A DNA stretch of 7,081 nt from Planctomycetaceae bacterium (GTDB taxonomy: Bacteria > Planctomycetota > Planctomycetia > Pirellulales > Thermoguttaceae). The notes beneath the pieces are model-generated. The model was not told the origin of the DNA. It saw nothing but the letters and a program-made list of their open reading frames with translations, and did not search any database. The translations under genes and the position numbers were made by a program. Shown here one piece after another: positions 1 through 4,746 of the stretch. The stretch's first letter is position 1. Each line of letters opens with the position of its first letter. Location of the stretch: assembly GCA_031257725.1 (NCBI GenBank), contig JAIROD010000813.1:1-7081 (forward strand), written 5' to 3'.

Positions 1-11
1 ACGATCAATTC

Positions 12-88
12 ACCAACATTGCGTCCCTACGGGACGCGAATCATGTTGCGACACCATTTTCTACCAACATGTCGTCCCTAGCGGGACG
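12..88. repeat. Two copies of a palindromic intergenic repeat
   Basis: Two related units each begin with ACCAACAT (12-19 and 63-70) and carry a GC-rich palindrome. Unit 1 has GCGTCCC (21-27), loop TAC, GGGACGC (31-37); CAACAT at 14-19 can also pair with ATGTTG at 43-48, giving a longer interrupted stem. Unit 2 has CGTCCC (73-78), loop TAGC, GGGACG (83-88). The copies start 51 bp apart. Unit 2 is followed by GAATTTTTT, so on the plus strand it could act as a weak intrinsic terminator for something to the left. Stem conservation with differing loops suggests a dispersed REP-like family, but no further copy is visible in this window. Confidence 0.7.
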
Positions 89-335
89 GAATTTTTTGAT
101 CGTTCCCGTCGATTACTAACGTTCCCCAAAAATGGGAAATAATCAGCAAAAGAGTACGCCAAGACTGACGACTGAATAGTTACGTTTTTCTTTTTTTAAT
201 AAGGTAATAAGGTTGTTCTTTTATTTGTCTTTTGGCTAAGGTTTTTTATTAAATGGTTTTGTTTAGAAAATCAGGTTGAAAATAAGGTTTTTTTGAACTG
301 TTTTTAAGTTAGCGAAAAGATCTACTGAAGACTTA
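89..335. other. AT-rich intergenic stretch, no gene seen
   Basis: No supportable coding frame. It holds a small hairpin, TTCCC (122-126) with GGGAA (134-138), the motif ACTGAATAGTTA at about 171-182, which recurs at about 6639-6650, and several AATAAGGTT-like words between about 199 and 293. It lies downstream of the minus-strand gene ending at 336. I see no strong hairpin followed by a T-run on the minus strand, so where that gene terminates is unclear. Confidence 0.5.
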
Positions 336-1340
336 CTATTTTGTTTCCTGAGTGGGAAACGGACGTCGTCGTTTTTTTTCTTCACTCTGATCTTGCGGAG
401 TGCCTTGACCGGGCATCCAGGAATTAAGACCGGACGAATACTGATCTGTAAAATCACCACGCAATTGTCGCGGCAACGGCGGTAAATATTTGGGACGATT
501 CGCAAGAAGTTTTTTTTCGAGTTCCCGTTGTTCATCGGTCAAATGAACACGGAGTTTGTCGCCGAGTATTTTTCCGGTTGCAAGAATTCGGGTTTCAAGA
601 GTTTTTCTTTCGGCTTCAATTTTTGCTCTATCATCGGGAGACATATTAGCTCCGCCGAGTGCGATAGCTTTTTCGATTAGTTTAAGTCCTTCTTCCATTT
701 GAGCGACTCGTTCACTTTCCATTTCCTTAAAAGTGTCTTTGGCTTTCTTTTTTTGTTCATCGGTCAGATTGAGGGTGGACATCGCGTCAAGATTGACGAT
801 TGGCGAGTTAAGACCTCCTATTCCCTGAAAGACAAGTTTTTGGACATTCTTTTTTTGTTCGGGCGTGGTCAGCGTTTCGACATGATCGGTAATACGTTGC
901 AGGTCTTTTTCGATCTCTTCCTGAATAGATTTATGATCGGCTTCGGTCATCGTTTTGAAACGTTGAACATACTTGGGAGCATTCATAAAAATTTGGGCTT
1001 GAACCATATCTCTTGCCGATTTCAACGCGGCGGCTTGTTCATTGTCGAATCCCATTTCATTACAAACTTCCTGTTTTTTTGCCATTTCCAGAATGGCAAT
1101 CGTATTACCAAATCCTTTATTGTTAACGGCATTGAGGATGGAGCGTCCGACAACAGTAGTTGTTCCCGCCGGTGGTTTCCCCTGAAACAACGCTTCGGAA
1201 CGTTGTTGTGCTTCCCGTTCACGCCGTTCCCGATATTCTCTCCGTTGCTGATCTTGCTCCGGCGTTTGGGAAAGAACATGATCGAGCCAAACCAAACAAC
1301 CAGCCCAAAGAATAACCCAACAAAACACAATTCGCAACAT
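336..1340 (-). CDS. Exported alpha-helical protein with LTxEQ-type repeats (function unknown)
   Basis: The protein has 334 residues. Residues 1-24 form a hydrophobic signal-like segment ending near VLS-Q; a cysteine at 15 (WAGC) resembles a lipobox but has Trp at the -3 position, so I favour an ordinary signal peptide. The rest is very rich in K, E, Q and R and is probably long helices. Four helical units carry LTxEQ-like turns: FDNEQ (98-102), LTTPEQ (157-162), LTDEQ (192-196) and LTDEQ (267-271). This is the style of many planctomycete exported proteins and is loosely reminiscent of periplasmic Spy/CpxP LTxxQ proteins; that link is inference and no chaperone role is shown. The C-terminal 50 residues are Pro/Gln rich and basic. 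The start is well supported: on the minus strand GGAGGT (complement of 1346-1351) lies five bases before ATG. It appears to be transcribed alone, divergently from the sigma operon. Confidence 0.85.
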   Translation of the reverse strand: MLRIVFCWVILWAGCLVWLDHVLSQTPEQDQQRREYRERREREAQQRSEALFQGKPPAGTTTVVGRSILNAVNNKGFGNTIAILEMAKKQEVCNEMGFDNEQAAALKSARDMVQAQIFMNAPKYVQRFKTMTEADHKSIQEEIEKDLQRITDHVETLTTPEQKKNVQKLVFQGIGGLNSPIVNLDAMSTLNLTDEQKKKAKDTFKEMESERVAQMEEGLKLIEKAIALGGANMSPDDRAKIEAERKTLETRILATGKILGDKLRVHLTDEQRELEKKLLANRPKYLPPLPRQLRGDFTDQYSSGLNSWMPGQGTPQDQSEEKKRRRPFPTQETK

Positions 1341-1345
1341 AATTT

Positions 1346-1351
1346 ACCTCC
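1346..1351 (-). promoter_or_regulatory. Shine-Dalgarno site of the exported helical protein
   Basis: The complement reads GGAGGT, a full anti-16S match, five bases upstream of the ATG at 1340. It fixes the start of the minus-strand gene. Confidence 0.8.
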
Positions 1352-1539
1352 GGTTCTACCTATTCTGATATTTACCACTAAAATGTTATTGATGGAATTA
1401 TACCTGAAACCGCCAATCGGTAACAGAGCAATTCCAATTTTTTAAAAGAGGTTTCCAACCAAAGAATTGTTACACGTAATGGGATGTTTGTTGTTGTGGG
1501 GTGACGATTAGGGTTATTGCGAGTTCCATAACGGCAGTT

Positions 1540-1575
1540 TTCAGAGCCATCTTCAAAGCCGTCTTCAGAGCCGCA
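1540..1575. repeat. 12-bp tandem triplicate
   Basis: Three consecutive 12-bp units, TTCAGAGCCATC, TTCAAAGCCGTC and TTCAGAGCCGCA. The length is a multiple of three, so on the minus strand it reads as a short peptide repeat (ALKT-like). Codon-length periodicity may mean it was once coding, or may be chance. Confidence 0.75.
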
Positions 1576-1589
1576 ACCGGAAGGTTGCG
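1572..1589. repeat. Perfect hairpin with GGAA tetraloop
   Basis: CGCAACC (1572-1578), loop GGAA (1579-1582), GGTTGCG (1583-1589). The 7-bp stem with a GNRA tetraloop should be stable in plus-strand RNA. It is followed by six A residues, so it could work as a terminator only in the minus direction, where the T-run would precede the stem; it is therefore not a typical intrinsic terminator. Confidence 0.65.
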
Positions 1590-1611
1590 AAAAAACGCAG
1601 GAAAGCCGACT

Positions 1612-1630
1612 AACGCCCTTAGGCGTTTTC
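1612..1630 (+). terminator. Weak terminator-like hairpin
   Basis: AACGCC (1612-1617), loop CTTA, GGCGTT (1622-1627), followed by only a short T tract (TTC). The stem is perfect but short and no plus-strand gene ends just upstream, so a terminator role is doubtful; it may just be an intergenic palindrome. Confidence 0.3.
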
Positions 1631-1675
1631 TGTGAATAACCACACCAGACAACATTCACCCCCTTTTTAATTAAT

Positions 1676-2133
1676 GGGAATCTCTAATAATTCATTTTTT
1701 TATTTTCAACGAATTAGTTAACGACGGGGGGTAGCCCGTGTTTTAGGGTTAAGTTGAACAACGCGGGGCAAGCCCACGCCGTTAACTTTCGATAAACGCG
1801 GGTCAAGCCCACGCCGTTAACTTTTGGTAAACGCAGAGCAAGTCCACGCCGTTGACTTTTGGTAAACGCGGGGCAAGCCCACGCCGTTAACTTTCGGTAA
1901 ACGCGGGGCAAGCCCACGCCGTTGACTTTCGGTAAACGCGGGGCAAGCCCACGCCGTTAACTTTTGATAAACGCGGGGCAAGCCCACGCCGTTGACTTTC
2001 GGTAAACGCGGGGCAAACCCACGCTGTTTAACCTTCGGTAAACGCAGGGCAAACCCACGCTGTTAACTTTCGGTAAATGCGGGGCAACCCGCGCCATTAA
2101 CTTTGAGTAAATTCTGAATGATGCGAGATTCCC
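1676..2133. mobile_element. Inverted-repeat-bounded repeat element containing a 35-bp tandem array
   Basis: The stretch is bounded by GGGAATCTC (1676-1684) and its exact inverse GAGATTCCC (2125-2133). Inside, from the left: an AT-rich segment, a GC-rich end cap (about 1715-1760, ACGACGGGGGG to GTTGAAC), ten 35-bp units (1761-2110), and a right flank ending in AATTCTGAATGATGC. A second element at 3515-3622, in opposite orientation, carries the same end cap, one unit, the same flank and one of the two terminal motifs, which shows that this architecture is a real repeated entity. There is no transposase and no clear target-site duplication. A MITE-like or other non-autonomous element is inference; a structural intergenic repeat is the alternative. 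Confidence 0.55.
1761..2110. repeat. Ten-copy 35-bp tandem repeat array
   Basis: Units start at 1761, 1796, 1831, 1866, 1901, 1936, 1971, 2006, 2042 and 2077. All are 35 bp except the 2006 unit (36, one inserted base) and the last (34). The core is GGGGCAAGCCCACGCC followed by GTTAACTTT and a TCGGTAA-like tail. Units vary by a few substitutions; the right-most three are the most diverged (CAAACCCACGCT, CAACCCGCGCC), which fits growth by duplication in the middle or left part. There are no unique spacers, so it is not a CRISPR array. Each unit can form an imperfect stem, GCGGGG opposite CCCACGC around CAAGC. Because 35 is not a multiple of three, long minus-strand frames through the array cycle through all phases and are repeat translations, not genes. 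Confidence 0.95.
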
Positions 2134-2147
2134 TTCTGATTTTCTTT

Positions 2148-2175
2148 GAACTTTTTCCCTGTTTGCTGCGACTCT
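2148..2175 (+). promoter_or_regulatory. Possible ECF-type promoter of the sigma operon
   Basis: GAACTT (2148-2153) resembles the -35 element of many ECF sigma promoters, and GACTCT starts about 16 bases downstream (2170-2175). Placed 20-45 bp before the sigma gene, it would allow autoregulation, which is common for ECF factors. The -10 match is loose, so this is only a candidate. Confidence 0.25.
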
Positions 2176-2196
2176 CTTTATGAAAGGGGAAAAGTG

Positions 2197-2745
2197 ATGA
2201 CCATTGAATCCGTGAATTTGAAAATTGTTTACGATGAGTTGTTGGTGTTGCGTTGGCAAAATGGTGAGGCGGCGGCGATGAATGAGTTGGTTGACCGTTG
2301 GCATGCCCGATTGTTCCGGCATGTCCGGCGACTCGCCAATTCAGCCGACGATGCGTCCGACATCATGCAAGAAACTTGGCTGGCAATGATTCGAAGTGTT
2401 CCCAAACTCGATGATCCGGCAAAATTTCCGGCATGGGCGTACCGTATTGCGTCGAACAAAGCAGCTGATTTCGTGCGGAAAAAATCACGGCATCCAACCG
2501 TGCCCCTCGACAAACCCGATGAAATCGTTGCCCAATCAACGGCGACTGAAGTTACGGAACCCAACAATCTCCATGATTTACTCAACGGGTTGTCGGTTGA
2601 ACATCGGACAGTTGTTTCCCTTCGTTACGGCGAAGATTTGCCGCTTGAAACAATTGCCGGAATGCTTAACATTCCTCTTGGAACCGTCAAATCGAGATTG
2701 CATTACGCACTCGATTTTTTAAAACAAAAGAACAACACTAAGTAA
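2197..2745 (+). CDS. ECF-type RNA polymerase sigma factor
   Basis: A 182-residue sigma-70 family protein of the extracytoplasmic function type, which directs RNA polymerase to a specific set of promoters. Sigma region 2 spans about residues 20-97, including the DDASDIMQETWLAMI core-binding helix (51-65) and the FPAWAYRIASNKAADFVRKK promoter-melting/-10 recognition part (77-96). A variable linker follows (98-127). Sigma region 4 spans about 128-176, with the helix-turn-helix LETIAGMLNIPLGTVKSRLH (150-169) for -35 recognition. Region 3 is absent, as expected for ECF. The ATG at 2197 is chosen because GAAAGGGGA lies 6 bases upstream; the frame is open further left to 2146, but that extension is not sigma-like and overlaps the likely promoter. 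It is followed after 21 bp by a small membrane-protein gene, probably co-transcribed, which may control its activity. Confidence 0.93.
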   Translation: MTIESVNLKIVYDELLVLRWQNGEAAAMNELVDRWHARLFRHVRRLANSADDASDIMQETWLAMIRSVPKLDDPAKFPAWAYRIASNKAADFVRKKSRHPTVPLDKPDEIVAQSTATEVTEPNNLHDLLNGLSVEHRTVVSLRYGEDLPLETIAGMLNIPLGTVKSRLHYALDFLKQKNNTK

Positions 2746-2753
2746 TTAAGACA

Positions 2754-2762
2754 AAGGAGGTG
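2754..2762 (+). promoter_or_regulatory. Strong Shine-Dalgarno site of the membrane protein
   Basis: AAGGAGGTG, a near-complete anti-16S match, ends four bases before the ATG at 2767. It is much stronger than the site of the sigma gene (AAAGGGGA), suggesting that the membrane partner is translated more efficiently than the sigma factor. Confidence 0.8.
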
Positions 2763-2766
2763 TTTC

Positions 2767-3141
2767 ATGGACACATTCGAAACAGAACTAAAAGAAACGT
2801 TACAGAACAACACAAACAGAAACGTTTCAGAAATCTCCATTCCGATGCGGGATGTTTTAATCTCTTCATTTAAGGGAGAGATGAAAAAATTTTCGCTGAT
2901 TGTTTGGACACTGATGTTGGTGTTCGGCGGATTGACGGTTGTGTGCGGAACGGGTTTTTTCTACTGCGACGATTTCAAAACTCAACTTTTGTTAATCGTC
3001 ATGGCACACCTGTTCATTCTGTTACTCGGTTTGGTCAAACTCTGGTACTGGATGCTTGCCAACCGTAACGGTATAAACCGTGAAATCAAACGTCTTGAAA
3101 TGAGAATCGCTGAACTAACGGAAAAATTATCGAATCGATAA
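2767..3141 (+). CDS. Small two-helix membrane protein, partner of the ECF sigma factor
   Basis: A 124-residue protein with a soluble N-terminus (1-41), two membrane segments (about 43-67 and 73-96), and a charged C-terminal helix or short coiled coil (about 100-122, NREIKRLEMRIAELTEKL). It starts 21 bp after the sigma stop with a very strong ribosome site, AAGGAGGTG (2754-2762), so it is probably made from the same mRNA and in quantity. It has no HxxxCxxC zinc motif of ZAS anti-sigma factors; Cys60 and Cys67 lie around the end of the first membrane segment. The general form (ECF sigma gene, then a protein with a short N-terminus, two helices and a KLWYWM...NR..REIKRLE tail) matches small planctomycete proteins encoded after ECF factors; DUF6768 is a possible family name, from memory and unverified. 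A role as membrane-bound regulator of the sigma factor is inference from position. Confidence 0.85.
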   Translation: MDTFETELKETLQNNTNRNVSEISIPMRDVLISSFKGEMKKFSLIVWTLMLVFGGLTVVCGTGFFYCDDFKTQLLLIVMAHLFILLLGLVKLWYWMLANRNGINREIKRLEMRIAELTEKLSNR

Positions 3142-3147
3142 ATAAAT

Positions 3148-3221
3148 TAGTCCGCAGATTACGCTCCTTTTCGCCGATTTCTTTCCGCGTTAATCTGTGA
3201 AAATCTGCGGACTATTTTTTT
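3148..3221 (+). terminator. Intrinsic terminator-like long hairpin of the sigma operon
   Basis: TAGTCCGCAGATT (3148-3160) pairs perfectly with AATCTGCGGACTA (3202-3214), 13 bp, followed immediately by seven T residues (3215-3221). The 41-base loop can extend the pairing imperfectly (ACGC at 3161-3164 with GCGT at 3187-3190). It starts seven bases after the membrane-protein stop, so it is well placed to end the sigma operon. Similar rearrangements of CGCAGATT and its inverse inside the loop (TTAATCTGTGAAAATCTGCGG) suggest that the terminator derives from a dispersed CGCAGATT-type repeat. Confidence 0.75.
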
Positions 3222-3285
3222 CCGTGCAGCAATCGGATTCGGTTAAATAATTTTTTTGCAACACAAAAGAGAGGAGGACATTACC

Positions 3286-3483
3286 ATGAGAGATGATTTT
3301 GACGCAATGGAAACATGGGTTCAAATGTGTTTCTGACCGGTTTGGAAACTGATTGTCGGCTTGACTCTGTGTGCGGACGGAAATGGAAAAATTTGGACAA
3401 ACCAATTCCCGACTGGATTGACATTTAGCTCCATCCAATCCATAATCATCCCCAATATTTTTCCGACACTGTTGTTTAATTGA
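3286..3483 (+). pseudogene. Short reading frame with strong RBS, interrupted by in-frame TGA
   Basis: GGAGG at 3273-3277 lies eight bases before ATG 3286, an excellent translation signal. The frame reads 16 codons (MRDDFDAMETWVQMCF), then TGA (3334-3336), then 48 further open codons to TGA at 3481. The continuation (PVWKLIVGLTLCADGNGK, then a tail with hydrophobic stretches) shares the peptide LTLCADGNGK and about 30 bp of DNA, two mismatches apart, with the minus strand of 6512-6543. It may be a decayed member of a small repeated gene family in which one Trp codon (TGG) became TGA, giving CFWPVW; that reading is inference. It may equally be a genuine 16-residue peptide or leader. I see no hairpin immediately after the TGA that I could defend as a selenocysteine signal. 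Function unknown. Confidence 0.4.
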
Positions 3484-3514
3484 CGGATTATTTTGTTTGT
3501 TCCGGTTTATTCCC

Positions 3515-3622
3515 AATGGGAATCTCTCATCATTTAGAATTTACCGAAAGTTAACGGCGTGGGCTTGCCCCGCGTTGTTCGACTTAACCCCCAAACACGG
3601 GGTAAACCCCGTCGTTAATTAA
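3515..3622. repeat. Single-unit inverted copy of the 1676-2133 element
   Basis: On the plus strand this reads, in order: AATGGGAATCTCT (3515-3527), CATCATTTAGAATTTACC, one 35-bp unit in inverted orientation (core GGCGTGGGCTTGCCCC), then GTTCGACTTAACCCCCAAACA, and an end-cap hairpin ACGGGG-TAAA-CCCCGT (3597-3612) before CGTTAATTAA. The reverse complement matches the array element at about 1713-1795 and 2103-2133 nearly base for base, except that there the unit is amplified tenfold. ATTCCC-AAT-GGGAAT (3509-3523) makes a small palindrome at its left edge. The matching terminal inverted repeat on the right is not recognisable. The two copies flank the sigma operon in opposite orientation. Confidence 0.85.
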
Positions 3623-3711
3623 AAACACCCAATCTTATTCCGGTATAAATGATGAGCGGGTTGGTTTGACTGTTTTTGAAATTGGTTTTGTTTGTTTTGA
3701 TGTTTCTTTTC

Positions 3712-4329
3712 ATGTTAATAGTTGGTTTAATCGGCGGAATCGGGAGCGGGAAAAGTACGGTCGCAGAAATGTTTTGCCAATTGGGAGCCAAACGAATTGA
3801 TGCCGACCAAATCGGGCATGAAATATTACAACGCCCCGATATTCAAATTGCCGCCCGAAATCGTTGGGGAGATTCCATCTTCGACGCAAACGCAAAACTC
3901 AATCGAAAAGCATTGGCTCAAATTGTTTTCCATCCCTCAGAAACCGGCCGCGAGGAACTCCGTTTTTTGAATTTTCTTGTCCATCCTCTTATCACTCAAA
4001 AAATCGAAGATCAAATCCGTCAATTCTCCGAATCCGGATCCGAATGTTGTTGTCTTATTCTGGATGCACCGCTTTTACTTGAAAATCATTGGGAAAAAAA
4101 AATTGATTACCTTATTTTTGTTGATGCGTCCCAATCAGTCCGGGTTGCCCGAACCCAACGACGCGGTTGGACGTCGGCAGAACTGGACGCACGCGAAAAC
4201 ACACAACTTAATATCAATGAAAAACGCCGTATGGCTGACTGGATTATCAATAATTCAGGAAATTTGGACGAGACGCTTGACCATGTTAAAGAAATTTGGC
4301 AAAATTTACAAACTTTGACTCGGAAATAA
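3712..4329 (+). CDS. coaE: Dephospho-CoA kinase
   Basis: Catalyses the last step of coenzyme A synthesis, ATP-dependent phosphorylation of the ribose 3'-hydroxyl of dephospho-CoA, in the cytoplasm. From ATG 3712 the protein has 205 residues, the usual size for the family. Visible features: P-loop GGIGSGKST (8-16), the IDAD motif (29-32) with the catalytic-type Asp, LVHPLI (89-94), DAPLLLE (118-124) of the substrate region, arginine-rich VRVARTQRR (143-151), RENTQ (161-165) and ADWIINNSG (175-183), all typical of CoaE. The frame is open upstream to TTG 3676 and has another ATG at 3700, but those extensions add a hydrophobic stretch unlike CoaE; MLIVGLIGG is the normal beginning. No clear ribosome site precedes any of these starts. 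rho follows 417 bp downstream, a gene order I associate with planctomycetes. Confidence 0.93.
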   Translation: MLIVGLIGGIGSGKSTVAEMFCQLGAKRIDADQIGHEILQRPDIQIAARNRWGDSIFDANAKLNRKALAQIVFHPSETGREELRFLNFLVHPLITQKIEDQIRQFSESGSECCCLILDAPLLLENHWEKKIDYLIFVDASQSVRVARTQRRGWTSAELDARENTQLNINEKRRMADWIINNSGNLDETLDHVKEIWQNLQTLTRK

Positions 4330-4382
4330 AATCTTTAGCGTTATTTTATGCGTAATCCTGTTATAAAATAGGCGGCTTTGGC

Positions 4383-4421
4383 AGGCGATGTTGTCGAATA
4401 CTTATACTAAATACTTTTACT
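4383..4421 (+). repeat. Dispersed repeat copy (pairs with 6556-6596 on minus strand)
   Basis: AGGCGATGTTGTCGAATACT then TATACTAAATACTTTTAC. The reverse complement of 6556-6596 reads AGGCAATGTTTTGCCGAAAC then ACTTTTACTAAATACTAATAC. The two align over about 40 positions with a few substitutions and a two-base indel. The copies are inverted relative to each other and bracket rho. Confidence 0.65.
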
Positions 4422-4434
4422 GAATACTTTGTAG
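4396..4434. repeat. 13-bp tandem triplicate
   Basis: Units at 4396-4408 (GAATACTTATACT), 4409-4421 (AAATACTTTTACT) and 4422-4434 (starting GAATACTTT, then diverging). It overlaps the end of the dispersed repeat shared with 6556-6596. Confidence 0.7.
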
Positions 4435-4553
4435 GATATGCGGACATGCGTCCTTACAATAACCGAATTTAAGTTGGAATGTGTACAGATTTGCGTGTTA
4501 ATTATGGATACTGACCGGGTCTGTATTGATTTATTAAAAATATATTGAATAAT

Positions 4554-4581
4554 GGTTTGTAATTAATAGTTTGTAATTGAT
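4554..4581. repeat. 14-bp tandem duplication upstream of rho
   Basis: GTTTGTAATTAATA (4554-4567) is followed directly by GTTTGTAATTGATA (4568-4581), then a partial third copy GTTAATA. The second unit contributes the TTGATA that could be a -35 element, so unit number could affect promoter strength. Confidence 0.75.
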
Positions 4582-4603
4582 AGTTAATAATCTTTTTTAT
4601 AAT
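4577..4603 (+). promoter_or_regulatory. Candidate promoter of rho (upstream)
   Basis: TTGATA (4577-4582) and a perfect TATAAT (4598-4603) are separated by 15 bp, shorter than the preferred 17. A second perfect TATAAT occurs at 4676-4681, without a good -35 at normal distance. Either could start the rho transcript; in AT-rich DNA such matches also arise by chance. Confidence 0.35.
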
Positions 4604-4686
4604 TCTTAACCGGATATGGCAAGTTAGAGATTGATGCGGTTGGCAACACAGTTCTTTTTTCCCTATTCTCACGCTTATAATCTCGT

Positions 4687-4708
4687 AGATTCGCTTTGGG
4701 GCGAATCT
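4687..4708 (+). promoter_or_regulatory. Hairpin in the rho leader
   Basis: AGATTCGC (4687-4694), loop TTTGGG, GCGAATCT (4701-4708), a perfect 8-bp stem extendable by G-T pairs. It lies 38 bp before the rho ATG. If transcription starts from the TATAAT at 4676-4681, the mRNA would begin with this stem-loop, so it could affect stability or autoregulation. The role is inference. Confidence 0.5.
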
Positions 4709-4746
4709 GTCGAACTTATCCTATCGGTAATTTAGGAAATTGTACA

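Larger units (their letters stand above)
1352..1675. other. Intergenic region with hairpins and a 12-bp triplicate
   Basis: No convincing gene. An inverted repeat TGGAATT (1393-1399) / AATTCCA (1430-1436) encloses a hairpin ACCG (1409-1412), loop CCAAT, CGGT (1418-1421); this would be in the leader or promoter region of the minus-strand gene. At 1540-1575 a 12-bp unit resembling TTCAGAGCCGTC occurs three times in tandem. It is followed by CGCAACC-GGAA-GGTTGCG (1572-1589), a perfect 7-bp stem with a GNRA-type loop, and by AACGCC-CTTA-GGCGTT (1612-1627). Minus-strand frames through here (to 1655/1659) translate mainly the 12-bp repeat and have a poorly spaced ribosome site, so I do not call them. 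Confidence 0.5.
4330..4746. other. coaE-rho intergenic region / rho leader
   Basis: This 417-bp AT-rich stretch holds no gene. From left to right it holds a 13-bp tandem triplicate (4396-4434) lying within a copy of a dispersed repeat (4383-4421), a small hairpin GGAC-ATGC-GTCC (4442-4453), a 14-bp tandem duplication GTTTGTAATTAATA/GTTTGTAATTGATA (4554-4581), promoter-like motifs, and a leader hairpin (4687-4708). I see no intrinsic terminator after coaE. The length suggests that rho has its own promoter and an untranslated leader; many bacterial rho genes are autoregulated in the leader, but that is family knowledge, not shown here. Confidence 0.5.

Noticed and set aside
699..1445. Long plus-strand open frame (248 codons)
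   Set aside because: It is antisense to the exported helical protein, has a Phe-rich composition typical of the reverse of Lys/Glu-rich coding DNA, and extends past that gene without any domain.
1378..1659. Small minus-strand genes starting at 1655 or 1659
   Set aside because: Content is mainly the 12-bp repeat and hairpin sequence; the G-rich stretch upstream is too close to the start to be a good ribosome site.
1761..2110. CRISPR array
   Set aside because: The units follow each other without unique spacers; the whole 35-bp period is repeated. No cas gene is present.
2146..2196. Earlier start of the sigma factor
   Set aside because: The added residues (MNFFPVCCDS...) are unlike sigma factors, and GAAAGGGGA is well placed for ATG 2197.
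1714..2322. Minus-strand open frames through the 35-bp array
   Set aside because: They are translations of the tandem repeat, which cycles through all three phases because 35 is not divisible by three; no ribosome sites.
3334..3336. TGA read as Trp genome-wide or as selenocysteine
   Set aside because: The intact genes use TGG for Trp and none contains in-frame TGA, and I see no defensible selenocysteine-insertion hairpin after this codon; a single interrupted small frame is not enough.
3676..3711. TTG 3676 or ATG 3700 as coaE start
   Set aside because: These add a hydrophobic stretch before the usual MLIVGLIGG beginning of the kinase and have no better ribosome site.
4640..4660. Sigma-54 promoter upstream of rho (TTGGCA)
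   Set aside because: The second half-site (TTGC-type with GC at -12) is absent at the required spacing.
4696..4746. TTG 4696 as rho start
   Set aside because: The extension is encoded by the leader hairpin and the ribosome-site region; ATG 4747 has AGGA upstream.
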